Source of the DNA: Natronoglycomyces albus
GTDB taxonomy: Bacteria; Actinomycetota; Actinomycetes; Mycobacteriales; Micromonosporaceae
DNA length: 64,000 bases
Assembly: GCF_016925535.1 (NCBI RefSeq)
Contig: NZ_CP070496.1
Span: 2,232,001-2,296,000 of the forward strand
Direction of reading: 5' to 3'
A program made the translations under genes and the position numbers. Shown piece after piece: positions 33,898 to 42,297 of the stretch. Below the pieces are notes generated by a model. The model saw only the letters and a list, made by a program, of their open reading frames with translations. It made no database searches and had not been told where the DNA came from. The number at the start of each line of letters is the position of its first letter. Positions within the stretch are counted from its first letter, which is position 1.

Positions 33898-35505
33898 ATG
33901 TCACATTCTGGGACGGCGACATCCCACAAACATCGGCCACGATATATCTCTCGGAGTCTCGCCGCTGCGGCGGCACTAGCGACCACCAGCGCCCTAGCGC
34001 TATCGGTTTCTAGTCCCGCCAGTGCTCAAACCGCTGAGATTTTCGGAACCGATAACCCCGACGTCATCGACAACCAATTCATGGTGGTTCTCAACGACAC
34101 CCCGGGAACGTCCGAAGAAAACATCACCGGTACCGCCGAACTGATCGCCGGCAAATACGACGGCACGATCAACCACATCTACAGCAACGCTCTGCAAGGC
34201 TTCTCGGTGGAAATGAACGCCGCAGAAGCCGAGAAGGTCGCCGCGCTGCCAGAGGTGGACTTCGTAGAAGCCGTCTACGAAGTAGAAGCCGACACCACCA
34301 CCCAGTCCAACCCACCCAACTGGGGGCTGGACCGCATCGACCAACAATCGCTTCCACTCGACGATGAATACACCTATCCCTCATCAGGTGGTTCGGGAGT
34401 GACGGTCTATGTCATGGACACCGGAATCCGCACGACTCACCAAGAGTTTGGCTCCCGTGCATCCACCGGCCCGAACTTCACCGGCGATGGGGTAGACAAC
34501 GGCGACTGTCAAGGACACGGCACCCACGTGGCTGGTTCGGTAGCCGGTGCGCAGTACGGCGTGGCGAAATCCGCCGACGTCGTCTCACTGAAGGTTCTCG
34601 CTTGCAACGGCCGCGGATCGCTGGACGGCATCATCGCCGCCATCGACTGGGTCACCGACAACGCCTCAGGACCGTCCATCGTCAACATGAGTTTGGGTGG
34701 TAACTCAAGCAGCGGCGACCAGGCTTACGAAGCAGCCATCAACGCTTCCATCAACGCTGGCGTGACCTACGTGGCCGCCGCCGGTAACGATGGCGCAAAT
34801 GCCTGCAACTACAGCCCGGCTCGATTCGAAAACGTCATCACGGTCGGTAATAGCAACTCCAACGACTCTCGCCACATCAGCCACCCCGGACCGAGTAACT
34901 TCGGCCCGTGCGTGGATATCTTCGGCCCCGGAACCGACATCTTGTCGGCCACTCACCAGAACAACACTGGCGTCGTGAGCTTCACCGGTACATCCATGGC
35001 AGCCCCGCACGTTGCGGGAGTCGCGGCCCTGTACCTCGGTGAGAACCCGAACGCCAGCCCGGCTCAGGTCGAAAACGCGCTGCTGAGCAACGCGGTCTCC
35101 GGAGCCCTGTCGAACATTGGACAAGGGTCGCCGAACCTGTTGCTGAACTCGCAGTTCCTGCTGAACGGCGACGATGACAACGACAATGGCGACACTCCGC
35201 CCGTCGAGGGCTGTGACGGCTACCAGCACACCGAGTCCGGTTCACTCCAGGCCGGTAACTGGCACTTCCTGCCCGGCAGCCAAGGCTACTTCTACGCCAG
35301 CGCCGGTACGCACGAGGCATGCTTGGAAACCGCCAATGGTGGCTTCCGGCTTTACCTGGAGTACTGGAATGGTTCTAGCTGGACCATCGTCGCTTCCGGT
35401 GAAGACAGCCTCACCTATCAGGGGCCTGCCGGGCACTACAGCTACGTTGTAGCGGCCACGAATGGCGGGTCTGGGGCATACACCCTGGGGTTCTCCACTC
35501 CTTAA
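33898..35505 (+). CDS. secreted S8 subtilisin-like serine protease with inhibitor I9 propeptide and C-terminal domain
   Basis: 535 residues from ATG 33898 (GGAAAGGA 8 nt upstream). Parts in order: signal peptide (1-43, ends SPASAQ), I9 propeptide/chaperone (~55-132, FMVVLNDTPG to VDFVEAVYEVEAD), catalytic domain with Asp174 (VMDTGIR), His207 (GHGTHVAG), Asn297 (AAGNDG) and Ser366 (GTSMAAPH), then an acidic linker (GDDDNDNGD) and a ~95-residue PPC-like beta domain with two Cys. This is the aqualysin/proteinase K-type layout. It would be exported, self-processed and degrade extracellular protein. A leader hairpin precedes it and a 14-bp stem follows. Confidence 0.93.
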   Translation: MSHSGTATSHKHRPRYISRSLAAAAALATTSALALSVSSPASAQTAEIFGTDNPDVIDNQFMVVLNDTPGTSEENITGTAELIAGKYDGTINHIYSNALQGFSVEMNAAEAEKVAALPEVDFVEAVYEVEADTTTQSNPPNWGLDRIDQQSLPLDDEYTYPSSGGSGVTVYVMDTGIRTTHQEFGSRASTGPNFTGDGVDNGDCQGHGTHVAGSVAGAQYGVAKSADVVSLKVLACNGRGSLDGIIAAIDWVTDNASGPSIVNMSLGGNSSSGDQAYEAAINASINAGVTYVAAAGNDGANACNYSPARFENVITVGNSNSNDSRHISHPGPSNFGPCVDIFGPGTDILSATHQNNTGVVSFTGTSMAAPHVAGVAALYLGENPNASPAQVENALLSNAVSGALSNIGQGSPNLLLNSQFLLNGDDDNDNGDTPPVEGCDGYQHTESGSLQAGNWHFLPGSQGYFYASAGTHEACLETANGGFRLYLEYWNGSSWTIVASGEDSLTYQGPAGHYSYVVAATNGGSGAYTLGFSTP

Positions 35506-35549
35506 GGCCACACCCTGGGCTTTAACGAGATTGACCCCTAAACCCTTCG

Positions 35550-35581
35550 GTTCGGGCAGTGCCTATAGGCACTGCCCGAAC
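35550..35581 (+). terminator. stem-loop downstream of the subtilase
   Basis: GTTCGGGCAGTGCC pairs perfectly with GGCACTGCCCGAAC across TATA, 45 nt after the stop. Confidence 0.8.
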
Positions 35582-35801
35582 TCATTGCTAGGCGAACTTA
35601 CCTGGCGTAAAGTCCTCGAATGCTGCGACGAACGAGTCCGCGTGTCTGTTGCGTCCCTAGGTGCTCTCGCTGAGGTTCCGTTCGACTTTTGACATGACCT
35701 CATCAGGCTTAGATCCTGGCCCCGCAGCGACTTCGCGGCGCACCAAGGCTGTGCGGAGCCGAATGCGAAGTCGGTGGTAGATGGCGAGGAGGCCGCTGCC
35801 T

Positions 35802-37547
35802 TCAGGCCGTCACCAGCTGGGAGGCCGCTAGGTCGGCATACATCGGAACGCTTCGCATGAGTTCTGCGTGAGTACCAACGGCCTGTATTTCTCCCGCGTC
35901 CATCACCACGATCTGTTTGGCTGCCACGACTGTGGACAATCGATGGGCGATGGCAATGACCGTGGTAGTCTTCGCCACCGACTGGATGACCTCACGCAGT
36001 TTGCCTTCATTGGTCGCGTCCAGCTGAGATGTCACCTCGTCCAATAGCAGCAACCGTGGTGAGCGCAGCAGTGCCCTGGCAATGGCGACCCTCTGTCGTT
36101 CCCCGCCCGACAACGCCACTCCTCTGTGTCCGACTTGGGTGTCCACACCCTCAGGCAGGTTGGCGACCATTTCCCCCAGGCGTGCTTCTTCCAAGGCTCG
36201 CCACAATTCCTCCGCCGAAGCGTGTGGTGCCCCAAGAAGTAGGTTGTCGCGCAAGCTTCCGGCCAACACCGGCGCGTCTTGTTCCACGTAGCCGATAGTG
36301 CCGCGCAGTCCCGCTAGCGGCCACTGTGCCACGTCCACCCCATCAATTCGAACGGTGCCCCGATCCGGGGAGTAAAAGCGCTCGATCAGTGAAAAGACCG
36401 TCGTCTTGCCTGAGCCCGAAGGGCCCACTAGCGCCGTCAGGCCTGGACCCGTACAGCTAAATGAGACTCCTTTGTGCACGGCGGGGAGGTTCGAATCGTA
36501 TGCGAACCAGACATCGCGTAGCTCCACCGTGGCGGCCCGGCTGCTGGTGGGGAGCGTCGTGGAGGGAGCTTCAAACTGTTCCACGGGCAGGGAGTGAGTC
36601 GCCTCGATTCGCCGCATGGCCGCTAGTCCGGTCTGGAGCTGGGTTGCCGCGCTGGTCAGCATGTCGATCGGGTGCATTAGATAGACCAGCAACAGCATGA
36701 ATCCGATCAGTTCCCCTATGCGCATCGCCCCGGTGGCGACCTGCGCCCCACCGAGGGCGAGAACTGCCAGGTAGGCCAGATTTAGTGGGGCCCATGTCAG
36801 CACGGTCGTCGAGGCTTGCCAGGCTACCGCCCGTACCCCGAATCGCCACGTTCGCGCATTGATGTCGCTGAAGCGTTGCCGCTCCATTGGCTCGGCTCCG
36901 TTGGCTTTGATCGTGCGCAGGTTCGACAGCATTCGTTCCACGGCCGCGCCCAAGTCCCCCAGGGCTGCCTGTGATTGTTCGAAGGCCGCGCCGACGCGAG
37001 GGAGGACCAGTTTCATCATGAGCGCGACGAACCCGACCATCGCCGCGGTTATGACGAATAGTCGCCAGTTGAACCAGGCGAGCAGTCCCAGACCGACTGC
37101 CAACAAGAGTCCATGGGTCACCAGGTTGGATATCGCGGCGGTGGCTACGGTGCGCAGGAGGGTGGTGTCGGCTGTCAGGCGTGAGACCACGTCGCCGGGT
37201 TTGAGGGTGTCCGCTGCTGGCACTCGCAGGCCGGACAAAGTCGTCAGGAGGCGTTGTCGCACGCCTCGCACGAGATTTTGCCCGGCGCGGTCAATGAGGT
37301 AGTAGCCTGCCGCTGAGATAACGGCTCCTGCGATCAAGACGGCGGCCAGCCATGCCAGAGCGACGGTTGAGACGGCTCCGTCTTGGAGCGACTCGATCAA
37401 GGCGGCAGCGATCAGCGGTTGCGACAGTGCGATCGTTCCACCGGCTAGCGACAGTATACTCCCGGCGACCAGGAGCCTCTTGTGTTCGCGGGCGTAAAAC
37501 CACAGTTGCCGTAGTTTGGCGGGAGTCTCCTCCAAGCGTGCGCTCAT
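35802..37547 (-). CDS. ABC exporter, fused membrane and ATPase domains (RiPP operon)
   Basis: 581 residues from ATG 37547, whose ATGA overlaps the preceding stop; the longer frame is not needed. Residues ~15-310 hold six membrane helices of the type I exporter fold. The ATPase follows with Walker A VGPSGSGKTTVFSL, Q-loop EQDAPV, signature LSGGERQRVAIARALL, Walker B LLLLDEVTSQLD and H-loop AHRLST. No N-terminal C39 peptidase is present, so leader cleavage must be done elsewhere. It is last in the TOMM operon and most likely exports the mature peptide and provides self-protection (inference). Confidence 0.92.
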   Translation of the reverse strand: MSARLEETPAKLRQLWFYAREHKRLLVAGSILSLAGGTIALSQPLIAAALIESLQDGAVSTVALAWLAAVLIAGAVISAAGYYLIDRAGQNLVRGVRQRLLTTLSGLRVPAADTLKPGDVVSRLTADTTLLRTVATAAISNLVTHGLLLAVGLGLLAWFNWRLFVITAAMVGFVALMMKLVLPRVGAAFEQSQAALGDLGAAVERMLSNLRTIKANGAEPMERQRFSDINARTWRFGVRAVAWQASTTVLTWAPLNLAYLAVLALGGAQVATGAMRIGELIGFMLLLVYLMHPIDMLTSAATQLQTGLAAMRRIEATHSLPVEQFEAPSTTLPTSSRAATVELRDVWFAYDSNLPAVHKGVSFSCTGPGLTALVGPSGSGKTTVFSLIERFYSPDRGTVRIDGVDVAQWPLAGLRGTIGYVEQDAPVLAGSLRDNLLLGAPHASAEELWRALEEARLGEMVANLPEGVDTQVGHRGVALSGGERQRVAIARALLRSPRLLLLDEVTSQLDATNEGKLREVIQSVAKTTTVIAIAHRLSTVVAAKQIVVMDAGEIQAVGTHAELMRSVPMYADLAASQLVTA

Positions 37548-38635
37548 CCGCTGGCTTCGCTTTCTGGGGCCGCTTTGGCCGCCATGTAGTCGGCTCGGCG
37601 CAGCAGGTGCGTCGCGACCGTTTCTCCACTGGCCCATTCAAGGTCGGCCATGTCCAGGCTGCTGGGGTTTTGGACGATGCGTCGAATCGCGGTCTCCAAC
37701 TGCTTCCATATTTGACTAGGTCCGTCTTCGGGATCTGCGTATCCGATGAGCCGGTTGACCGCTAGGGCTTCGATGCGCCGAGTGAACGATTCGGGGTAGG
37801 TGGTTCGGTTTGATGTCATGCCCAGGACCGGGATGCGGTTCCAAACGAGGTCGCAGGTGACGGTTCCGTTGGCGTTGGCGAGGACGACGTCGGAGGCCGC
37901 GTAGTAGGTTTCGGGTGTGCCGGTGATACCGACCCAGGTGATGTCGTCGCGACGGTGGTAGGGCACGTCTCGGAATTTTTCTCCCAAGACGAAAAGGTGA
38001 TGGCCGCGTGGCGTTTTTTCAAGCCAGGTGTCGACAGCCGCGGAGGCGATGAGTTGATTGTCCAGCGCTGCGGCGTAGCCTCCGACGGTGACTGTGGCGG
38101 CGAATTGGCGGGTGTCCAGGCTCAGTTGAGTGCGGGCTTGAGATCGGCTGATGGCGAAGTCGCTGACGACGGGTCCGAAATAGTTGATAGGTGTCGTGGT
38201 GTCGAAGGGTCCTGGGTGGGCTCGCCTGAAGTCGAGCATGATGATTTCCCCGGCATAGTTGAGCAGAGAGTCGTTCTCTGGTTGGCCCATTTCGGAGAAC
38301 ATCCAGTCGGTGAGCAAGATGGCTCGTCGTTTCCATTCTTTGACGCAGAAGGGGAGCGCCCATATGACTTCGTCTGTGATGACCAGATCGGGGCGTTCCC
38401 GTTGCTCAAGTAGCTTCCATAGGTGGCGTCCGGCGGCGGGGGTCATGTCTTCGTGGTCGCCAATGCCCATGTCGGTGAACGTCTCTCCATACAACTGGAA
38501 GTATTCGGAGGCGCTGCCCGAGGCCATGATGTCGATGTGGAGGTCTGGTCGAAGTCGGCGCATCGCGGCGATGATGCGTCGGTCGCGGGCGGCGTGTCCG
38601 AAGCCGTGTCCGCGGGCTAGGAACAGGATCTTCAT
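37544..38635 (-). CDS. GT-B-type glycosyltransferase-like protein (RiPP operon)
   Basis: 363 residues from ATG 38635 (ATGA overlap with the flavoprotein gene). The N-terminus LFLARGHGFGHAARDRRI resembles the GxGH acceptor-side motif of MurG/family 28 and UGT-type enzymes. The C-terminal half has a Rossmann-like VTVGGYAAAL start, DVVLANANGTVTCDLVWNRI and PVLGMTSNRTTYPESF, where GT-B enzymes bind the nucleotide sugar. It probably attaches a sugar to the modified peptide. The donor is unknown, as no sugar-nucleotide genes are in the operon. Loss of the classical UGT HCG motif leaves room for a non-glycosylating role. Confidence 0.7.
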   Translation of the reverse strand: MKILFLARGHGFGHAARDRRIIAAMRRLRPDLHIDIMASGSASEYFQLYGETFTDMGIGDHEDMTPAAGRHLWKLLEQRERPDLVITDEVIWALPFCVKEWKRRAILLTDWMFSEMGQPENDSLLNYAGEIIMLDFRRAHPGPFDTTTPINYFGPVVSDFAISRSQARTQLSLDTRQFAATVTVGGYAAALDNQLIASAAVDTWLEKTPRGHHLFVLGEKFRDVPYHRRDDITWVGITGTPETYYAASDVVLANANGTVTCDLVWNRIPVLGMTSNRTTYPESFTRRIEALAVNRLIGYADPEDGPSQIWKQLETAIRRIVQNPSSLDMADLEWASGETVATHLLRRADYMAAKAAPESEASG

Positions 38636-39267
38636 TGATCGTTCTCCCTTGCGTCGGTTGGTGCGGCCGTCGAAGGCAAACCTCGGCTGGAAAGTTCTAG
38701 TTGCCCCAGGGCGGCGGCGAAGGGAGCGCATCCCCAGCCTTCGTTGTCGCCGGTAGTCCAACTGCGGACGGGAACTGGAGGAATGACCTGGCAGTGTGGA
38801 CGTTCGTTGATCGCCGCGACGTGAGTTGCGGTGACGGTGCTTTGCCATCCTCCTGGAGGTAGCGCGGGAGCGACGATGACGGGAACGTTGGCGCAGTGGA
38901 TAGTCAGCAGACTGGGGGAATCGGCCAGTCCAAGCGCCAACCTGGCTAGGTAGTGCAGTGTGGAGGGATAGACGAGGATTGCTTGGGCCCACTTGTTCCA
39001 CGCGACATGCACAGCTGTGGTTGCGTCGTCATCCCATTGATCGATGTGAATTTCTTGCCCCGTGATGAGACTGAGCGCGGTTGGGGTGACGAACTGGCGC
39101 GCCGAGGGCGTCAGGATGACGGTAACGCTCAGGTCGGGGTAGGTCGTGCGGAGCCAAGAGAGGTCGGCGGGCAGATATGCGGCGCTGACTGACCCGGTGG
39201 CGATCACGAGAAGGCGCGAAAAGCTTAGCGGGGGCCACGAGGGGTCGGTCGACGTCACGGTCATCAT
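38632..39267 (-). CDS. HFCD-family flavoprotein, EpiD/LanD-like (RiPP operon)
   Basis: 211 residues with the homo-oligomeric flavin-containing Cys decarboxylase fold. It has an ATGSVSAAYLP phosphate loop, the catalytic His in TTAVHVAWNKWAQAILVYP (His87) and LARLALGLADSPSLL then VPVIVAPALPPGGW. The PASANT and PAMN motifs of EpiD/Dfp are replaced by YPSTLHY and PALPPGGW, as in other divergent RiPP members. EpiD oxidatively decarboxylates a C-terminal Cys to an aminoenethiol. The precursor here ends in Cys, which fits that reaction. ATG 39267 overlaps the sagB stop. Confidence 0.82.
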   Translation of the reverse strand: MMTVTSTDPSWPPLSFSRLLVIATGSVSAAYLPADLSWLRTTYPDLSVTVILTPSARQFVTPTALSLITGQEIHIDQWDDDATTAVHVAWNKWAQAILVYPSTLHYLARLALGLADSPSLLTIHCANVPVIVAPALPPGGWQSTVTATHVAAINERPHCQVIPPVPVRSWTTGDNEGWGCAPFAAALGQLELSSRGLPSTAAPTDARENDQ

Positions 39268-40688
39268 GGACTTAGTTCGTCCTCCTCAGCTCGGGGCCCT
39301 ACGGCGATTTCACCGATGGGGAGTTCGTCGACTGGCTGGCGGCCGGTTGCTTCGGCGAAAACGGCAGCATCTCCACTGCCGACCGGACAGCAGGCGAGCT
39401 TCATCGCCTCGGCGCTCAATTGCAAAGCCAGCATGATCACCCCGGCGTTCTTGAGGGTCAACGAATAGGCCAGGTCGCCGTATTTGGTAGCCAGCGCGGG
39501 ATATCGGCTGGTGAGGGTGATGAGGATATGCGGCACTGCAACTTTTCTCAGTGCGCGATAGGAGTGGTCGATCAGCGCGACGATGTGTTCGGTGTCGGTG
39601 TTGAGGACAGTCAGCGCGTGGTCGTGGGGCCGATAGTGGTAGATGCCGGGTGCGAGGCCTTCGCAGCGGCGAACGGTTAGGTAGTACTCGATCTCATGTA
39701 TGCCTCCGGCGGCTGGGACGGGGCGTTTGTTTGGGTTTTGGCCGTCCTCCTCGCTGCGGGCGCCGGTGACGCGATAGAGCAGTTCTGCGATGTTGCTCAA
39801 GGTCATGGGGGTTTGGCCGTAGGAGCGACGTGATTTACGGCTTTCCATGAGTGTGGCCAAGGATGGGTCGGTGAGTGCGCGCCTGTTGAGGTCAGGCTTG
39901 GGCAGTTCGATGATCGCCTTGGTTTCGGGCCCGGTGGGTTTGTTGTCCTCGCGGTCGGGCCCCGGTAGCCCTTCATCGTTGGGGTGGGAAAACTCTGGCT
40001 GGGTGGGACCGTAGAGGCTCAGGCCGTCCCGGCTGCGGCTGTGTGCCCAGGCGGTGGCGAATCCGTGGAACTGGTGTGGGGGCGTGTTTTCCTCTGACAG
40101 GTGGGTGTCACTGCTATGGGTGAGTATTCCCAAGGCCAGCATCATCTGTGCCAACTCTTTGACTGCGGTGGCTGACATGTCCGATGGTGCGCAGATGTGG
40201 TGAACTGGCGCGGGGGTGGCCCATTGTGCGAGGAGTCCCGCTAGCGCGGGTTGGTGTAGTTCGACGACTCCCCCGGTCACGGGGTTTTGCGCGACGAGAT
40301 GTCGTCTCAAGCGACGGATGGCCGTAAAGCGCGACAGTTGTAGGTGAGGGCGCGAATCGTGGGTGGGTGGTTTCACCAGTTGTCCGATGCGAGTGGTCAT
40401 CCGTCCCGTGGCGATCTCGGTGTCACCCTCGTTGACGAAGGTGACGACCAAGCCGTCGGCCAGGAGCCGCACGATAGTGGATCTGGTGTGCCCGAGGGGC
40501 TGCGCCGGGTCTCGCAACTCTTTTTCAACCTCGGAGAGTGCCCGTGGGACGCCGAGGTATTCGAGGGTTCTCCGAAAGAGTCCGTCTCGGTCACGGTAGC
40601 GGACGCATCCCGCGCGGTCGGATGTACACACGAGCCGACCGGTGTGGTCTGGGCTAAAGGCGAGGTCTGGGTCTCTACGCAATCTCAT
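39264..40688 (-). CDS. SagB-type (ThcOx) azoline dehydrogenase (RiPP operon)
   Basis: 474 residues from ATG 40688. The first ~200 residues form a peptide-binding N-terminal region. The nitroreductase-fold catalytic domain spans ~255-460: LMESRKSRRSYGQTPMTLS, LLYRVTGARS, PVPAAGGIHEIEYYLTVRR, LAPGIYHYRPHDHAL and LQLSAEAMKLACCPVGSGD, all typical of FMN-binding SagB/ThcOx enzymes. It oxidises thiazolines/oxazolines made by the YcaO complex to aromatic thiazoles/oxazoles. The start overlaps the previous stop (ATGA). Confidence 0.9.
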   Translation of the reverse strand: MRLRRDPDLAFSPDHTGRLVCTSDRAGCVRYRDRDGLFRRTLEYLGVPRALSEVEKELRDPAQPLGHTRSTIVRLLADGLVVTFVNEGDTEIATGRMTTRIGQLVKPPTHDSRPHLQLSRFTAIRRLRRHLVAQNPVTGGVVELHQPALAGLLAQWATPAPVHHICAPSDMSATAVKELAQMMLALGILTHSSDTHLSEENTPPHQFHGFATAWAHSRSRDGLSLYGPTQPEFSHPNDEGLPGPDREDNKPTGPETKAIIELPKPDLNRRALTDPSLATLMESRKSRRSYGQTPMTLSNIAELLYRVTGARSEEDGQNPNKRPVPAAGGIHEIEYYLTVRRCEGLAPGIYHYRPHDHALTVLNTDTEHIVALIDHSYRALRKVAVPHILITLTSRYPALATKYGDLAYSLTLKNAGVIMLALQLSAEAMKLACCPVGSGDAAVFAEATGRQPVDELPIGEIAVGPRAEEDELSP

Positions 40689-41839
40689 GTCCACCACGGT
40701 CTCTTTTCTCCGAAGTGGTATCCGATCCGGATCGCCTCTGTGGTCATTTCGAACAAAGGTCGGGCTAGTCGATCGAGTGTTTCAGTTGCCATGGCGGGAA
40801 ACAGTACTGCTTGACCGATCGTCGTGAGTGCTCTGTGGACGATGGAGTGCTCGAGTACACTTTGCAATTGTTTTTCGGTCATTGGCAGCGGCCGGGCGGC
40901 GGCGGTCCCGTCCGGGTGTTGCAGTCGCACCGAATCGCGCCCCAGCGTGATTCCCATGGCGAAGGGCAGCAGCCACATGTGATCGATGAGGTCCGGAAGT
41001 TGCCGATAGCGTCGCCTCCAACCTCGCAGTGTCGCCTCGGCCAGCGCGGTGACCTGGGGGGCCTGATCTCCTAGCCACTCTTCAGTAAGGCAGATCTTCC
41101 AAGGTTGGTCGCATCCCTCCGGTGGCCGAATCGCGTAGAAGGGACGAGAGGCGAATTCGTCGGCCAGGAAGTGGGAGAAGGTGGGGAGTTGTTCGACTGT
41201 GGCGCGCAGTTCGGCTGGCATGTCGTCGACCACGTCGTCGGCGAAGCATACCGAATGGCGCGGCCCCTGATTCGCGTTGCCGGTGAGGCTGTCTTCGGGA
41301 ACGTGTTCGACCAGGGTGGGGATGCGGCACAGTGGCGTTATCGCCCGGTCGTCGAGGAAGGCCCGCAATGCCACGTCATCGGCGCGATGCCATTCGCTGA
41401 CGCGGCCGGCCGTGGCGGAGGCGAAGTCGCGAGCCAGGCCGCTGGGCATCACCAGGGCGACACATGGCACGTATTCGTCGAGCACTTCGGCCCAGGCGCC
41501 CCCGGCCATGGCGGCAAAGCGCAGGTGGTGGGCTGTCAGGGAGCTCCATTCGGTGAATAGTGACAGTGGGGTGGCCGGATACAGTTTGAGGATGGTGTGG
41601 AGTTTCTCGGCAAATCCGTCGCACAGTTTCGCATCGTCTTGCAGCACGAGGTGATGTGTGGCTTCCTCAGTTACGGCGGCCCAGGCTAGGGAGGCTGTAC
41701 GCAAGGCTGAGGGTGTCTCCTCCGGTGCCGGATCGAGGATGATCGTCGCGTTGAGCTCCGGGTGCCGTTTAGAGAGTTCCCGGGCCCGATGAGCGCGGCT
41801 GGGGTGAGCCATGATGGCTACGGAGAGTCGGATGTTCAC
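40685..41839 (-). CDS. GT-A-like glycosyltransferase fused to an unknown C-terminal domain (RiPP operon)
   Basis: 384 residues from GTG 41839 (GTGA overlap). The first ~200 residues follow a GT25/GT2-like pattern: LSVAIMAHPSRAHRARELSK, then ATHHLVLQDDAKLCDGF, where the DDA motif is the expected metal/nucleotide-sugar site, followed by PLSLFTEWSS and YVPCVALVMPSGLA. Similar proteins occur in phages and actinobacteria. The remaining ~180 residues, with LRGWRRRYRQLPDLIDHMWL, match nothing I recognise. This is a second glycosyltransferase of a different fold from the one at 37544, so two sugars or successive steps are possible. Confidence 0.65.
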   Translation of the reverse strand: MNIRLSVAIMAHPSRAHRARELSKRHPELNATIILDPAPEETPSALRTASLAWAAVTEEATHHLVLQDDAKLCDGFAEKLHTILKLYPATPLSLFTEWSSLTAHHLRFAAMAGGAWAEVLDEYVPCVALVMPSGLARDFASATAGRVSEWHRADDVALRAFLDDRAITPLCRIPTLVEHVPEDSLTGNANQGPRHSVCFADDVVDDMPAELRATVEQLPTFSHFLADEFASRPFYAIRPPEGCDQPWKICLTEEWLGDQAPQVTALAEATLRGWRRRYRQLPDLIDHMWLLPFAMGITLGRDSVRLQHPDGTAAARPLPMTEKQLQSVLEHSIVHRALTTIGQAVLFPAMATETLDRLARPLFEMTTEAIRIGYHFGEKRPWWT

Positions 41840-42297
41840 GTTGGCGTCCCTGCCTCAACTGTGGTGAGGTGAATGATGGCGTTCCCGCTGGGCCAGGCCC
41901 TAGTACGGTCGTTGCGGGTCACGCTGGGAAATTGTGGTCGCAGGGAATTAATCAGGCGGTGAGCGAGGATTCCGGCCGCCACGGTGCCGTGCCGCAGGTC
42001 GGACCAGTGGCGCGGGGCCGCTGAACCGATGCGGATGCGGAGTCCTGCGGGTTCGATAGGCGGTGTTTCAATGGGCGAACTTCCGTGTTCCCAGCTAGTG
42101 GTGCTGCCATCGCCATTCCAAAGCTCGACGTGGACCACCAGAGAAGCTAGCTGAGCGATCTGATCAACGCACTCGGAAATGGTCGCGAGTGGATGGTGAC
42201 CCGGGGGCGTTTGAGCCGGGATGTGGCCTGCGGTGGTGTGGCCTTCGGGTAGCGCCATGGCCTCGTGGTAGGTCGCTCGTCGTTCTTTCAACGGCAT
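41836..42297 (-). CDS. unknown RiPP-operon protein
   Basis: 153 residues, hydrophilic with one mildly hydrophobic stretch (VDQIAQLASLVVHVELWN). It has no signal peptide, Cys cluster or recognisable motif. Its start (ATG 42297) overlaps the upstream stop by 10 bp and its stop overlaps the glycosyltransferase start, so it is co-translated with the TOMM enzymes. It could be a scaffold, immunity or small tailoring factor; nothing in the sequence decides. Confidence 0.75.
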   Translation of the reverse strand: MPLKERRATYHEAMALPEGHTTAGHIPAQTPPGHHPLATISECVDQIAQLASLVVHVELWNGDGSTTSWEHGSSPIETPPIEPAGLRIRIGSAAPRHWSDLRHGTVAAGILAHRLINSLRPQFPSVTRNDRTRAWPSGNAIIHLTTVEAGTPT

